DNA of 64,000 nucleotides, taken from positions 61,893,501 to 61,957,500 of the forward strand of contig CM057469.1 of the NCBI GenBank assembly GCA_030035585.1, read 5' to 3'. Source of the stretch: Dugong dugon (Eukaryota; Chordata; Mammalia; Sirenia; Dugongidae). The translations under genes were made by a program, and so were the position numbers. Below the pieces are notes generated by a model. That model saw nothing but the letters and a program-made list of their open reading frames with translations, was not told the DNA's origin and did not search any database. This document shows, one piece after another, positions 1 through 9,562 of the stretch; position 1 is the stretch's first letter; the number at the start of each line of letters is the position of its first letter.

Positions 1-1134
1 CTATCAACAGCGTATAAGTGTTCCAGTCTCTCCACAACCTCTCCAACATTTATTGTGCTTTTTGGATTAATGTTAGCCTTGTTGGGCTGAGATGTCATCT
101 CTTTGTAGGTTTCATTTCCATTTCTCTAATGGCTAATGATTGTGACCATTTCCTCACACGTCTGTTAGCTGCCTGAATGTCTTCTGGTGAAGTGCCTGTT
201 CATATCCTTTGTCCATTTTTTAATTGGGTTATTTGTCTTTTCATTGTTGAGGTTTTGCAGTATCTTGTAGATTTCAGAGATTAGACGCTGATCAGATTTG
301 TCAGTCAGATTTTTTTTCCCAGTCTGTAGGTTGTCTTTTTACTCTTTTGGTGAAGTCTTTTGATGAGCATAAGTGTTTGATTTTTAGGAGCTCCCAGTTA
401 TCTAGTTTCTCTTCTGGTGTTTGTGCATTGTTACTTTCGGTTTGTATTCTGTTTATGCCATGTATTAGGGCTCCTAACCTTGTCCCTAGTTTTTCTTCCA
501 TTATCTTTATTGCTTTAGATTTTATATTTAGGTCTTTGATCCATTTTGAGTTAGTTTTTGTGCATGCTGTTAGGCATGGGTCTTGTTTCATTTTTTTGCA
601 GATGGATATCCAGTTATACTAGCACCATTTGTTAAAGAGACCATCTTTTCCCCAATTAACAGACTTTGAGCCTTTGTCAAATATCAGCTGCTGATAGGTG
701 GTTGAATTTATGTCTGGATTTTCAATTCTGTTCTGTCGGTCAATGTATCTGTTGTTGTACCAGCACCAGGCTGTTTTGACTATTGTGGCAGTATAATAGT
801 TTCTAAAGTCAGGTAGTGTGAGGCCTCCCACTTTGTTTGTCTTCTTGAGAAATGCTTTACTTATTTGGGACTCTTCCCTTTCCATGTGAAGTTGGTGTTT
901 GTTTCTCCATCTCATTTAAAAATGTCATTGGAATGTGGATTGGGATTGCACTGTGTCTGTAGATTTCTTTGGGAAGGGTTGTCATTTTCACAAGTCTTCC
1001 TATTCATGAGCAAGGTATGTTTTTCCACCTACGTAGGTCTCCTGGTTTCTTGCAGTAGTGTCTTGTAGTTTTCATTGTATAGGTCTTTTCCATCTCTGAT
1101 TAGATGTATACATATTTTATCTTTTTAGGGGTTA
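1..1134 (-). mobile_element. L1 LINE fragment, ORF2 C-terminal part, copy 1 of duplication
   Basis: Minus-strand reading gives the C-terminal half of L1 ORF2, including a stretch that reads [20 protein letters not shown], broken by frameshifts and stops. The element runs in from upstream. Its 5' end is marked by the target-site duplication tttaaatactactttt at 1135-1150, whose partner is visible in the second copy of the duplication near 50562. It sits in the intron before the SCR2 exon of CFHR gene 1. Confidence 0.9.
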
Positions 1135-1721
1135 TTTAAATACTACTTTTAAATACAATAATTTTAACAGCTAATATTTAATTTACTCATTTTACCATTG
1201 TGTGAACACAGCTTTTTTTCCATGGAACTTCATGTTTTGTATACTTCATGTAAAATTTGATATTCTTTTGAATATTCAAAATGCAATTTTGTTCATACTA
1301 TTTTCATAATTTTCATGTTTTCCAGTATCACATCTTTTAGTTCCTTAATATTAATATGTTATTCTTTCAATGAATGTAGAGACAAGGCAGAAAGTGAAAA
1401 AGAAAAGATCCTGACTGAGAAAACAAAGGGGAGTACACTAAGGAGATAAAAGTCTTTTGCCTCCACCTCTGGAAAGCAACTCTTGAGAATCAAATGAGGA
1501 ATAAAAATACCAATTTTTTTTTTTAATATCTAAGAAAGTCTTACAAATAAAAACTGCATTCTATTACAAAGATTGATGGAATTGCATATTTATTTTTCTT
1601 TCCTATCATGCATAAACTAATTTTTAAGTAACTAATTTTTACACATTTCTCTTTTGGAGATTGTAAAATGCAATACTTTTTAAATTCCATGTTACACATT
1701 ATTCATCTTTTGGGTCTTTAG

Positions 1722-1898
1722 GACTGTGCTTTTTTCCTTCAGTGGAAAATGGGCATTCTTCATCTTCAGGACAAATACATCTGGAAGGTGACACTGTCCA
1801 AATTTTATGTGCCATGGGCTACAAACTTGCAAATAATCAGAGCAGCATTACATGTACAGAAGATGACTGGTCCTCTCCTCCCAAATGCAGCCCTGCCG
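1722..1898 (+). CDS. CFHR: Complement factor H-related gene 1, SCR2 exon (intact)
   Basis: This internal exon encodes one sushi (SCR/CCP) domain of a secreted complement regulator. It lies between acceptor tctttag and donor g|gtaagt and is 177 bp, phase 1 at both ends. The translation contains [17 protein letters not shown], then [20 protein letters not shown] and PPKC. All four framework cysteines and the conserved tryptophan before the last one are present. The opening CFFP-VENGHS and the LEGDTVQI stretch are very close to SCR2 of human CFHR1/CFHR2, much closer than to factor H SCR7. The matching exon in gene 2 is damaged. The SCR1 and signal-peptide exons of this gene must lie upstream of the window. 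Family assignment is confident; one-to-one orthology with a human CFHR is not, because the family expands independently in different lineages. Confidence 0.9.
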
Positions 1899-2299
1899 GT
1901 AAGTAAAATATTGTCCTGTAAGTGCCGGGTATGTTTTTGATGTTATAAAGAAATAACTAATTAAATATATGCATCACTGCTTTTCTTGTTATTGTAACCT
2001 TTTCAGTCTATGGTTCCAGTTGTCCAAGTAGGTATACAAATCTGTGGCTAGTCACTAGAAAATCAATTTGTCTACTCTCATAAATTAAATATAGGTAATA
2101 ACAGAAAACACTAGTCAAGATTATGGTGAAAATCCTTGAAGGATATACTGATGTTTCAGTAACTCGAATTTAATGTGTATAGTGAGACTGTGCAAAATAA
2201 GATTACATAAAGATAAAAATTTTAAATAGATTCATAGTCAAAAATATCATATTTGTCGCTATCATGACTAATTATCATACTTGTCATTTATCTTTATTA
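1899..2299. other. CFHR gene 1 intron, no feature seen
   Basis: AT-rich intronic sequence following the SCR2 donor. It has a near-identical counterpart after 53816. I see no repeat family or coding signal in it. Confidence 0.7.
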
Positions 2300-2455
2300 A
2301 AAAACCCATTGCCCCCGAATTGATTTCGATTCATAACGACCCTATAGGACAGAGTAGAACTGCCCCTTAGGGTTTCTGAGGAGCGGCTGGTGGATTTGAA
2401 CTGCCGACCTTCCGGTTAGCAGCCAAATGCTTAAGCATTGCGCCACCAGGGCCGG
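2300..2455 (-). repeat. AfroSINE, near full length
   Basis: The reverse complement begins with the tRNA-like head (ccctggtggcgcaatgctt), continues through the internal promoter-like region (gttcaaatccaccag) and ends with the RTE-like tail before a short A run. This family is abundant in afrotherians. It directly abuts the CpG-rich island on its head side. The equivalent copy is at 54215-54372. Confidence 0.9.
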
Positions 2456-4310
2456 TCAGAGTGCTAGCAGTATTGATTCGTGGCATGTTTCCCGCGCCCC
2501 CTCGCCCCCATCACCCTCAATTCCCCCCGCTCCCCCCCCCCCAACAGACACACAAGGCAAACAAAGGGCGCCTGCGGCCGGCCAGAAGAGAGAACTGAGC
2601 CAGACTCCGGAAGGGTCGGAAGAATTCACGGACCGGGGCCCGTCCACACCCAGCCCGAGAGGAGCAAGACTGACGCGTGCAACAGACCAAGGCGGACAAG
2701 CCGTTCCGGGAGAACCCCTCGGCGACAGACCGCCGACGGGCAGCGGCGGAGGGCGCACAGCTGAACCGGGGATATCGGGCAACCCAGGAAGCGATACACA
2801 CTGGGGCGCGGCCCCGCATTGGAAGCCAGACGGACGACGCGACGAGGGCGGGCGGCGGAGGGGGCGGGCACCGAAAAGACGGCGGCGCGGGAGGAAATCG
2901 GACGCCGTCAACCCACAGTGGTCGAGGAAGTCCATGGACCCCTGAGCAACCACCGCGCGCTCGATGGTCGCACACCGTCTACCAGCCCTGCGGGCGCGGA
3001 GCCATGGATCAGTCCGCGGACACATCCCCGGGGAGGATGGTTTCGGTCCTGGATCCGGGGGCCACGCGGCACGGCCGGTCGGATGATGCGGGACCGATGG
3101 CGGCGAAGGAGACAGCGGTGCGCGGAAAGGACAGTGAGCTCTGAGAGGGTGGGGGCGCACGGACGACCTGGGGAAGCTTGAGAAACTGTTGGTCGCCAGG
3201 AAAACGCACACAAGGTCTCATCGGCAGAGCATGGGGCACAAAGGCGACCCCGTGACGTCTGGAACGCCAGCTGGCCTCGGTAACCCCGAAAAACTCCTAC
3301 GCCCAGGCCACGCCACCGGGGCCCCGCACGACTGTGGATGCGGCTGGCTGCTCCCTACCCCCGCGCAGGGGGCCCCCATGTGCGTCCATCTGTGCGGTCC
3401 AGGGGTAAGTCACCGGAACGCCCCCGAGTGAGGCGGCCCACGCCCGCACCCGCTGCTATGGCACGGGACAGGAGTGGGTGGACAGCTACACTGCGGCGGC
3501 GGGTGGGGGCTGGGATGGGCCCCGGCCTCCCGCCAGGAGGCGCGCGAGAGAACCGCACACACGCAGGCAGCCGCAGCGCAGCCCGACAGCACGGCTCGGG
3601 GAGACACTCCACGCCTAGGAGTTGGGAAGCACGGGCCACGGTAGGCGTAGAGCGGCGCGCAACCCCACTGGCGGACCCTCCTGGGTAGGAGAGGGTATCT
3701 GCCTAGGAGCCACGACCGGTGTCTATGAGCAAGAGGAGGGGCGGCGGCTGACCTTGTACCCTAGGCAACCTCGAGGATCGCTGGAGAAGGCTTTCTCACC
3801 GAGGACGGGTCCTCCCCACCTATGGACGCCTGTTGGGCCCCGCAAGGTGCTCCAGGACGCCAAGTTGGTGGGACTGGGGTGCGGTTTGCGGTATTGGTGA
3901 GCACCGGCGGGGAAAAGCATCGCGAGCGTTTGCAGCCGGGACCGGGGCCTGCTGTCTCAGGCTGCTGTGCCGCCTTGCGAACCACGTCCACCCTTCTCTT
4001 GTGCGTGGAGGGAACAGAGCACCGCAGTAGCAACCGAGGGCCCTGGAAGGTCGCACTCCGTTTTCTTCTCACTAAAGCCAGATGCGGTGAAATGCAGGGT
4101 TTCGCGGGTACTTGGTCTCTGTAAAGTCTGCAAAACTCTATGACACACGCGGTGCGAGCGGTTTATGTCAAAAAGAGCAGTGTATCCAGCGAGGCCCAAC
4201 ATCCCCAGACTTCCTCTGTAGAGGGTCCGCAGTCTAGGGCGGCCGGCGGGGATACATACTTAGAACATCTCTTGGGGCCCATCGGCGACTAAGCAATCTG
4301 AGCCCCCACG
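2456..4310. other. CpG-rich island of unknown origin, copy 1
   Basis: About 1.85 kb of very GC-rich, CpG-dense sequence lies in an otherwise AT-rich CFHR intron. It is bounded by a full AfroSINE on the left and a short AfroSINE piece on the right. It contains GC boxes (gggcggg-type), CT-rich runs near 2510-2545 and many CG dinucleotides. Long open frames exist on both strands, but they are not the same in the two copies, as expected by chance where stop codons are rare. I recognise no protein domain, LTR or known repeat consensus. It may be a retrotransposed CpG island or a GC-rich composite repeat; which of these is unresolved. Confidence 0.75.
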
Positions 4311-4372
4311 TGACACCAACAGAGGACTGGTGGATTCGAACTGCTGACAGTTTGGTTAGCAGCCATCCTCTC
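4311..4372 (-). repeat. AfroSINE fragment at right edge of the CpG-rich island
   Basis: The bases 'ctggtggattcgaactgctg' followed by 'gtttggttagcagccatc' match the internal part of the AfroSINE head on the minus strand. Only about 45-60 bp are present. The orientation is the same as that of the full AfroSINE at the left edge. Confidence 0.7.
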
Positions 4373-4875
4373 CAGTTCTAATTTACAATGACTCAAGTTT
4401 AAACTGTCCTTTAGGTAAACACTTAAATTAAGTAACAGAAAATAACTATTTTCAGAATTTTCTTTCAGAATTATGGAAGAAGCAATATAGCTACAACCAG
4501 AAGTATGAAAAAGAAAAGATAGAAGAAGAGAGCAATGCTAATGATAATAAGTCTGACAGTGTGACGGGCGGGATAACAGGCACATCAGAAGCAAGTGAGA
4601 GGAAGAACAACATTTTAAGAAATCATTTGCCAAAATAACAACACCATTAGGCTTAATTTGAGCAATATCTAACACTAATGCTGTATTTTGCCATTAAAAA
4701 AAAATTTATGTGTGCTCATATATCATATCTAAACTAATTATTACCAGTATTTTTTCATCTTAGCAGTGGAGAAATATAATACTAATCAGTATGGGAGAAC
4801 ATGGTAAAATTTGTTTTTCAGAATGCTCACTTTGGCAGAGTAGTGATGGAGACAAGTTTAGAGACCACTGCAACA
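4373..4875. other. CFHR gene 1 intron, no gene seen
   Basis: AT-rich intron with no recognisable coding exon. The counterpart is 56293-56805. An acceptor-like ttttctttcag occurs near 4470 but is not followed by any sushi-domain reading. Confidence 0.6.
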
Positions 4876-4879
4876 GGAG

Positions 4880-5100
4880 CAAAGTCCCTGGGTGGTGCAT
4901 ACAGTTAATACACTTGGCTGCTAACCAAAAGGTTGTAGGTTAGAGTCTACCCAGAAGAGCTTGCAAGAAAGGCCTGGTGATCTACTTCTGAAAAATCAGC
5001 CATCGAAAGCCTTATGGAGCATAATTCTTCTCTGATACACATGAGGTAGCCATGAGTCATAGTTGACTCCACTGGCAACTGGTATCATTGCATTAAACTT
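4880..5100 (+). repeat. AfroSINE
   Basis: The head (tccctgggtggtgcatacag, then ggctgctaaccaaaaggtt), the middle (gaaaggcctggtgatctact) and the tail (catgagtcatagttgactcc) are all recognisable. The counterpart is at 56813-57015. Confidence 0.85.
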
Positions 5101-5119
5101 CGGCTATGGCTTAGAAAGG

Positions 5120-5270
5120 AAACCGTGGTGATGTGGTTAAGACCTACGCTGCCAACCAAAGGGTCATGGTTCATATCCACCAGCCGCTTCTTGGAAACCC
5201 TATGGGGGCAGTTCAACTCTGTCCTGTAGGGTCACTATGAGTTGGAATCGACTCCATAGCATACAACAAC
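5120..5270 (+). repeat. AfroSINE, short form
   Basis: The tRNA-like head (gtggtgatgtggttaagacc) and the tail 'tcactatgagttggaatcga' lie in order. The counterpart is at 57046-57188. Confidence 0.85.
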
Positions 5271-5282
5271 AACTCTTGCTAT

Positions 5283-5370
5283 GAATCCAAAAACCAAACC
5301 TGAGCGCCTAGTGGATTGCCAGTCTTCTGGTTAGCAACCTGAACTCTTAACCACCGGGGCAGGAGTAGGG
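5283..5370 (-). repeat. AfroSINE fragment
   Basis: On the minus strand the head region is recognisable (ccggtggttaagagttcagg, then gctaaccagaag). It lies back to back with the preceding SINE. The counterpart is at 57205-57292. Confidence 0.75.
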
Positions 5371-5985
5371 GGTGGTATAAAAACTTTCTGCTTGACTGCT
5401 TAAGCTGAGTGGTGGTGTGGCTTTTTCACTGGTGTTTGGCTAAAATATGGTGAACGTTAACACACACGTTTTCTGTTAGTCGGCCCTTATCCTTATCTGT
5501 TGACCAGGGGAACGAGTTTACTTACAACTTTTCTGTCTGCTTCTTGGAGGCTCCAGTTTGAAGACTTCTGCTCCACCCTGTCCAGGATGTAGCAGAGGCA
5601 ATAAGGAGATCCAGAGGTGCCTAAGCAGTCTTCCTCCTACTTTCCTCCTTTCAGAGTCTTGATAATGAGGCACTTTATTCAGAAATAATATTGCAATAGG
5701 GAGATTTCTCTGATGTCAGAAATTATCAAGCATCTCAAAATAGAAAAAATAAATACTTCTTTTATAGGGATGAGTAAAAAGAGCTAGCAGGAACTTTGTG
5801 GAGGAGAGGGCATGATTTGGTTGTGTAAACCTGCCCAAATCAGAGTGCTTCAACAGGAAAAGTTTCTCTTTGTGATTGGCTGATTCTCAGAATGAGCTAA
5901 CAAGGGAGGGTGTTCTGCACATTAGTGATTTAGTGCTTTTTTATGCATGGAGGTAAGCCAAATTTTAGGTGTCTTTGGAGAGGAG
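5371..5985. other. CFHR gene 1 intron with a copy-specific deletion point
   Basis: No gene is seen. At 5660/5661 the sequence jumps over a block that is present in copy 2 (57589-58547). Otherwise it tracks 57293-58865. Confidence 0.7.
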
Positions 5986-5987
5986 AG

Positions 5988-6200
5988 GAGTCCTTGGGTG
6001 GTACAAATGATTAATGTACTTAGCTGCTAACTGAAAGGCTGGAGGTTTGAGTCCACCCAGAGGTGCCTTGGAAGTATGGCCTGGTGATCAACTTTTGAAA
6101 AATCAGCTATTGATAACTCTATAGAGCACAGTTCTACTGTGACACACATGTATTGCTGTGAATCAGAGTTGACCCAGTGTCAACTGGTTTTTGGTTGGAA
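5988..6200 (+). repeat. AfroSINE
   Basis: Head 'tccttgggtggtacaaatga', middle 'tatggcctggtgatcaactt' and tail 'gtgaatcagagttgacccag'. The counterpart is at 58872-59090. Confidence 0.85.
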
Positions 6201-6261
6201 AGGAGAGAAGCTTGACTGAAGTTTGTTTGGTCAAGACAAAACAGAGAATAAGAAATGGGCA

Positions 6262-8146
6262 ATTCTGGCTGGCAAAACGGCACTCTAGGCAGAAGCACCA
6301 CGCCGTCCCTCCACAGCAAAGATCCGAAAAACTAAGCCGAATAGAGAATACAACAATCCTGAAACCTTAAACCATCAAACGAAGAGATGAAGAACTCAGC
6401 CAAGCACCAAATGGAGTGATAAAACTGACATAACGGACGAGGAGAGATTCATGCAGAGGTCCCCTACCAGCTAACGCAGTGTGGATCCGCCATCTTGGAC
6501 TCCCATCTGAGACCAGCAAACAGGGTACGAGAAAGCAGCCTCACGGAGCTTCCAGCGGGAGACAAAACAACCGGTAATTGGCGATATATGCTTTCCTACC
6601 CCCCACCCTTCTTCACCCCGACTCGGCCTTCTCTGCTTCCCATGGCCACAGTCTCTTGACCAGGAAACAGCAGCTGCTTGGATTCCACACACCCGAACGG
6701 GTGGCTCTCTGAGTGCCATTTGTTGTCTGCTGGTGTTGCTTTTTTTCCGCTTCTTTTTATTTCTTCCTTGCCTCTTCCCACCTCCCCCGCCTTTTGCTCA
6801 AGTACCTCGCTCCATGCACCGTTTTGCTTCTTCCTGAGGGGCTGCAGAGCAGCGGTAATTTGTGATATACGCTTTCACACTCTCTACCCTTCTTCATCCA
6901 CACTCGTCCCCCTCTGCTTCCCATGGACACAGTCTCTTGTCCAGAAACATCAGCCCATACTAGCTGGCTTTCTGAGTGCCATTTGCTGATAGTGTTGCTT
7001 TTTTTTTCTTTTTCTGCTTCTTTTGATTTCTTACTTGCCTCTCGCCACCTCCCCCTCCCTTCCTCAAGTACCTGGCTCTGTGCGCCATTATTGCTTCTTC
7101 CTAAGGGGCTGTGGAGCTCTGTTCGAGTATGGAGATGCTTCCTGGTTTGGGCTGCCGTGCTGGTGGGATCATGGGGCTTTTGTTCATTTTTTTGTTTTGA
7201 ATTGTTTGTTTTCTTTTCCTTTTCTTGAGTTGGGAGACCTTTCTGGCCAGGCTGAGCTGCGTGGCAGGGAGACTCCCCTTTGGCTTCCACAGAGGTGCAG
7301 AGGGATCCCTGAGGGCATTTCTTTTTATGTTTTTTCTTTTTTAATTTGTTTTGTTTTCTTTTTCCTCTTTTTACTTTTTTGTCTCTCATCATTGCTCAGT
7401 TTATCCTCTCTATATGTTCCTTCTCTTTCTCTTCCCTGAATACCTGGCGTTTTATACCTCTACACCTTCTAGCCACGCTGTACTACAACATTTGAGAGCA
7501 ACTTCCCCAGACCTCATAGCTGCACTGGTGGGAAACCTGGGAACTTTGCAGTTCTTTAATCTTTCTGATTCTTATTTATTCATTCTTTTCTTCCTTGTCC
7601 CCTTTCTGTTTTTCTCCATTTCATAGTCTCTCATCTCTCCACTCCAATGGCAAGCTCCTCTAGCATTCTTTTTTGTTTGTATGTTTCTGGCTCCCGTTCC
7701 TCTCTCCTCTCTCCCATATCCATCTTAGTTCCACACATAACAATCTCCTCACTGCATCTTGCCTACCTGCACCGTGTGCTTGACATCACACCACCAAGCA
7801 GCACAGGCACGGCCTACTGGAACTTGCCCTGCACTGATTACTGACCTGCTCTGGTGGCTGTAATCAGTGCCGCAAACAACCCATCCCAGTAACTCCTCTA
7901 AAACTAGACCTGCCCTGCCATACCCTATCTGAGTGACTGATCCTGCCAGTTGAAGGAGGCGAAAAGTATTGGGCCCACAGATGAGCAAATGACAAAGAAC
8001 ACACAGTCTGCCTGCTCAGACAAAGTCAAATTTTTTTTTTTTAAAGGGACGAAACAAACAAATCAACAATCAATAAACGAGAAAAATAACTACCGAATGC
8101 CCCAAAGATAGCAGACAATAACAAAACATTTACAATACAGGACAGG
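6262..8146 (+). promoter_or_regulatory. L1-A 5' UTR with an internal ~281-bp tandem duplication
   Basis: This is the region upstream of ORF1 in L1-A. Two adjacent units start at 6574 (gtaattggcgatatatgctt) and 6855 (gtaatttgtgatatacgctt) and run in parallel through 'cttcccatggccacagtctc' and 'tctgagtgccatttg' to a 'gcttcttcct..ggggctg' segment, a period of 281 bp. L1 5' UTRs carry the element's internal promoter. Tandem promoter monomers are well known in mouse L1 but I cannot confirm promoter activity here. Antisense open frames in this stretch are probably a by-product of its pyrimidine-rich composition. Confidence 0.75.
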
Positions 8147-9145
8147 ATGGTACCAGTAGGCGTCCAAAATAAAACACCAGATGACTGTCCTCTGGAAGAA
8201 AATGCACTAGAACTACCTTATAGGGAATTCAAATCTCTAATACTCAGAATTCTCCAAGAACTGAGGCAAAAAGCCGACAAACATGAGGAAAAAATAGACA
8301 AATTCATGGAAAGTACGGACAAAAAATTAGAAGAATTCAGGAAAATAATGCAGGAACAAAATGCCAAAATAAATTTACAACTAGAAATTATACAAAGACA
8401 ACAATTAGAAATCCAGAAGATAAACAACCAGATTTCAGAAGTGGACGATGTCATAGAAGGGCTGAGAAGCAGATTTGAAACGGTGGAAGACAGGATCATT
8501 GGAATTGAAGACAAACATTTGGATACAAGTCTGTTTGAGGAAAACTCAGAAAAAAGAACAAAGAAAAATGAAGAGACCCTGAGAGTTATGTGGGACACAA
8601 TTAAAAGCAAAAATTTACGCGTGATTGGCATTCCAGAACACGGGGAGAAAACAGAAAACACAGAGAGGATCATTGAGGAACTGCTGACAGAAAACTTCCC
8701 TAATATCATGAAAGATGAAAAGGTGGCAATCCAAGAAGCTCAACGAACCCCATATAGGAGAGACCCCAAAAGAAAATCACCAAGGCATACCATATTCACA
8801 CTCGCCAAAACCAAAGACAAACAAAGAATCCTGAGAGCAGCTCATGAAAAACAAGAAGTCACATACAGAGGAGAAACAATAAGACTAAGCTCAGATTATT
8901 CGGCAGAAACCATGCAGGCAAGAAGGCAATGGGATGACATATATAAAATCTTGAAAGAAAAAAACTGCCAGCCAAGAATAATATATCCTGAAAAATTCTC
9001 ATTAAAATTTGATGGTGAAATTAGGTCATTTCCATATAAACAAAAATTAAGGGAATATGTAAAAGTCAAACCAAACTTACAAGAATTATTAAAGGGAGTT
9101 CTTCAATCTGAGGACAAACAGCTTCAGCTCACAGGCAGAACCTAG
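8147..9145 (+). CDS. L1 ORF1 protein (L1-A), open reading frame intact
   Basis: This encodes the L1 ORF1p RNA-binding chaperone, which forms trimers and coats L1 RNA. The frame is 332 codons and uninterrupted, starting MVPVGVQNKTPDDCPLEENA. Residues about 20-135 are a long charged heptad-rich coiled coil. Residues about 150-235 fit the RRM, with LRVIGIPEHGEKTENTERII at its start, and the C-terminal domain follows (for example RRQWDDIYKILKEKNCQPRI). The length is typical of mammalian ORF1p. The same protein is recognisable but broken in the other L1s at 29539-30569, 33960-34700 and 40143-40901. An intact ORF1 beside a ruined ORF2 is unusual but may be chance in a fairly young insertion. Confidence 0.9.
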   Translation: MVPVGVQNKTPDDCPLEENALELPYREFKSLILRILQELRQKADKHEEKIDKFMESTDKKLEEFRKIMQEQNAKINLQLEIIQRQQLEIQKINNQISEVDDVIEGLRSRFETVEDRIIGIEDKHLDTSLFEENSEKRTKKNEETLRVMWDTIKSKNLRVIGIPEHGEKTENTERIIEELLTENFPNIMKDEKVAIQEAQRTPYRRDPKRKSPRHTIFTLAKTKDKQRILRAAHEKQEVTYRGETIRLSSDYSAETMQARRQWDDIYKILKEKNCQPRIIYPEKFSLKFDGEIRSFPYKQKLREYVKVKPNLQELLKGVLQSEDKQLQLTGRT

Positions 9146-9562
9146 GAAGAAGGATCGTACGAGCCAGATACCAATCTAGGAACTGAAATCTCGAGGACAA
9201 TCCAAAACCAAAAGAAATAAAACAGGGAATCAGGGCTGTTAATCAGTAAATGACAACAACATCAAAACAATAAAAGAGGGAATAAACAGCATGGGTGTAG
9301 AACCTTGTAGTGGAGAGGAAGGCAAGGCGATACCAAGTAATGGTAGACTGCTTCAAACTTAGATAAGGGTAAAATTTATGGTAACCACAAAGAAAGTTAA
9401 CAAAAATACACATCCAAAAAAGAGTAAAAATATAGTCTCAGCCAAAACAAAACCTACAAAAACAAAATAAATGAAAAAAAAATCCACAAACAAAACTAAC
9501 TCAGCACTAGAGAGTAAGAAGAACAAAGAAAACATTAGCACTACAAAAAAAAGCACTACAAA

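Larger units (their letters stand above)
1..6264 (+). repeat. Segmental duplication, copy 1 (pairs with 51941-59142)
   Basis: From the first base this block is nearly identical by eye to 51941-59142 in the same orientation: L1 fragment, SCR2 exon, AfroSINEs and the CpG-rich island occur in the same order with the same junctions. The pairing ends at 6264, where an L1 starts in this copy. Relative to copy 2 it lacks 959 bp after base 5660. The block contains a CFHR exon, so this is part of a tandem CFHR gene duplication; its upstream end lies outside the window. Confidence 0.93.

Noticed and set aside
2300-2455. tRNA gene suggested by box A/B-like sequence
   Set aside because: It is the tRNA-derived head of an AfroSINE; no cloverleaf or anticodon arm is maintained.
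2456-3211. Several long overlapping open frames in the CpG-rich island
   Set aside because: They occur in most frames on both strands, differ between the two copies and show no domain, as expected where TAA/TAG/TGA are rare.
4455-4560. Possible exon after the acceptor-like ttttctttcag in the CFHR intron
   Set aside because: No sushi framework cysteines or tryptophan follow in any frame, and there is no matching donor.
6757-7626. Open frames of 90-210 codons on both strands rich in Lys or Phe/Ser
   Set aside because: They lie in the pyrimidine-rich L1-A 5' UTR; composition and the overlapping tandem duplication explain them.
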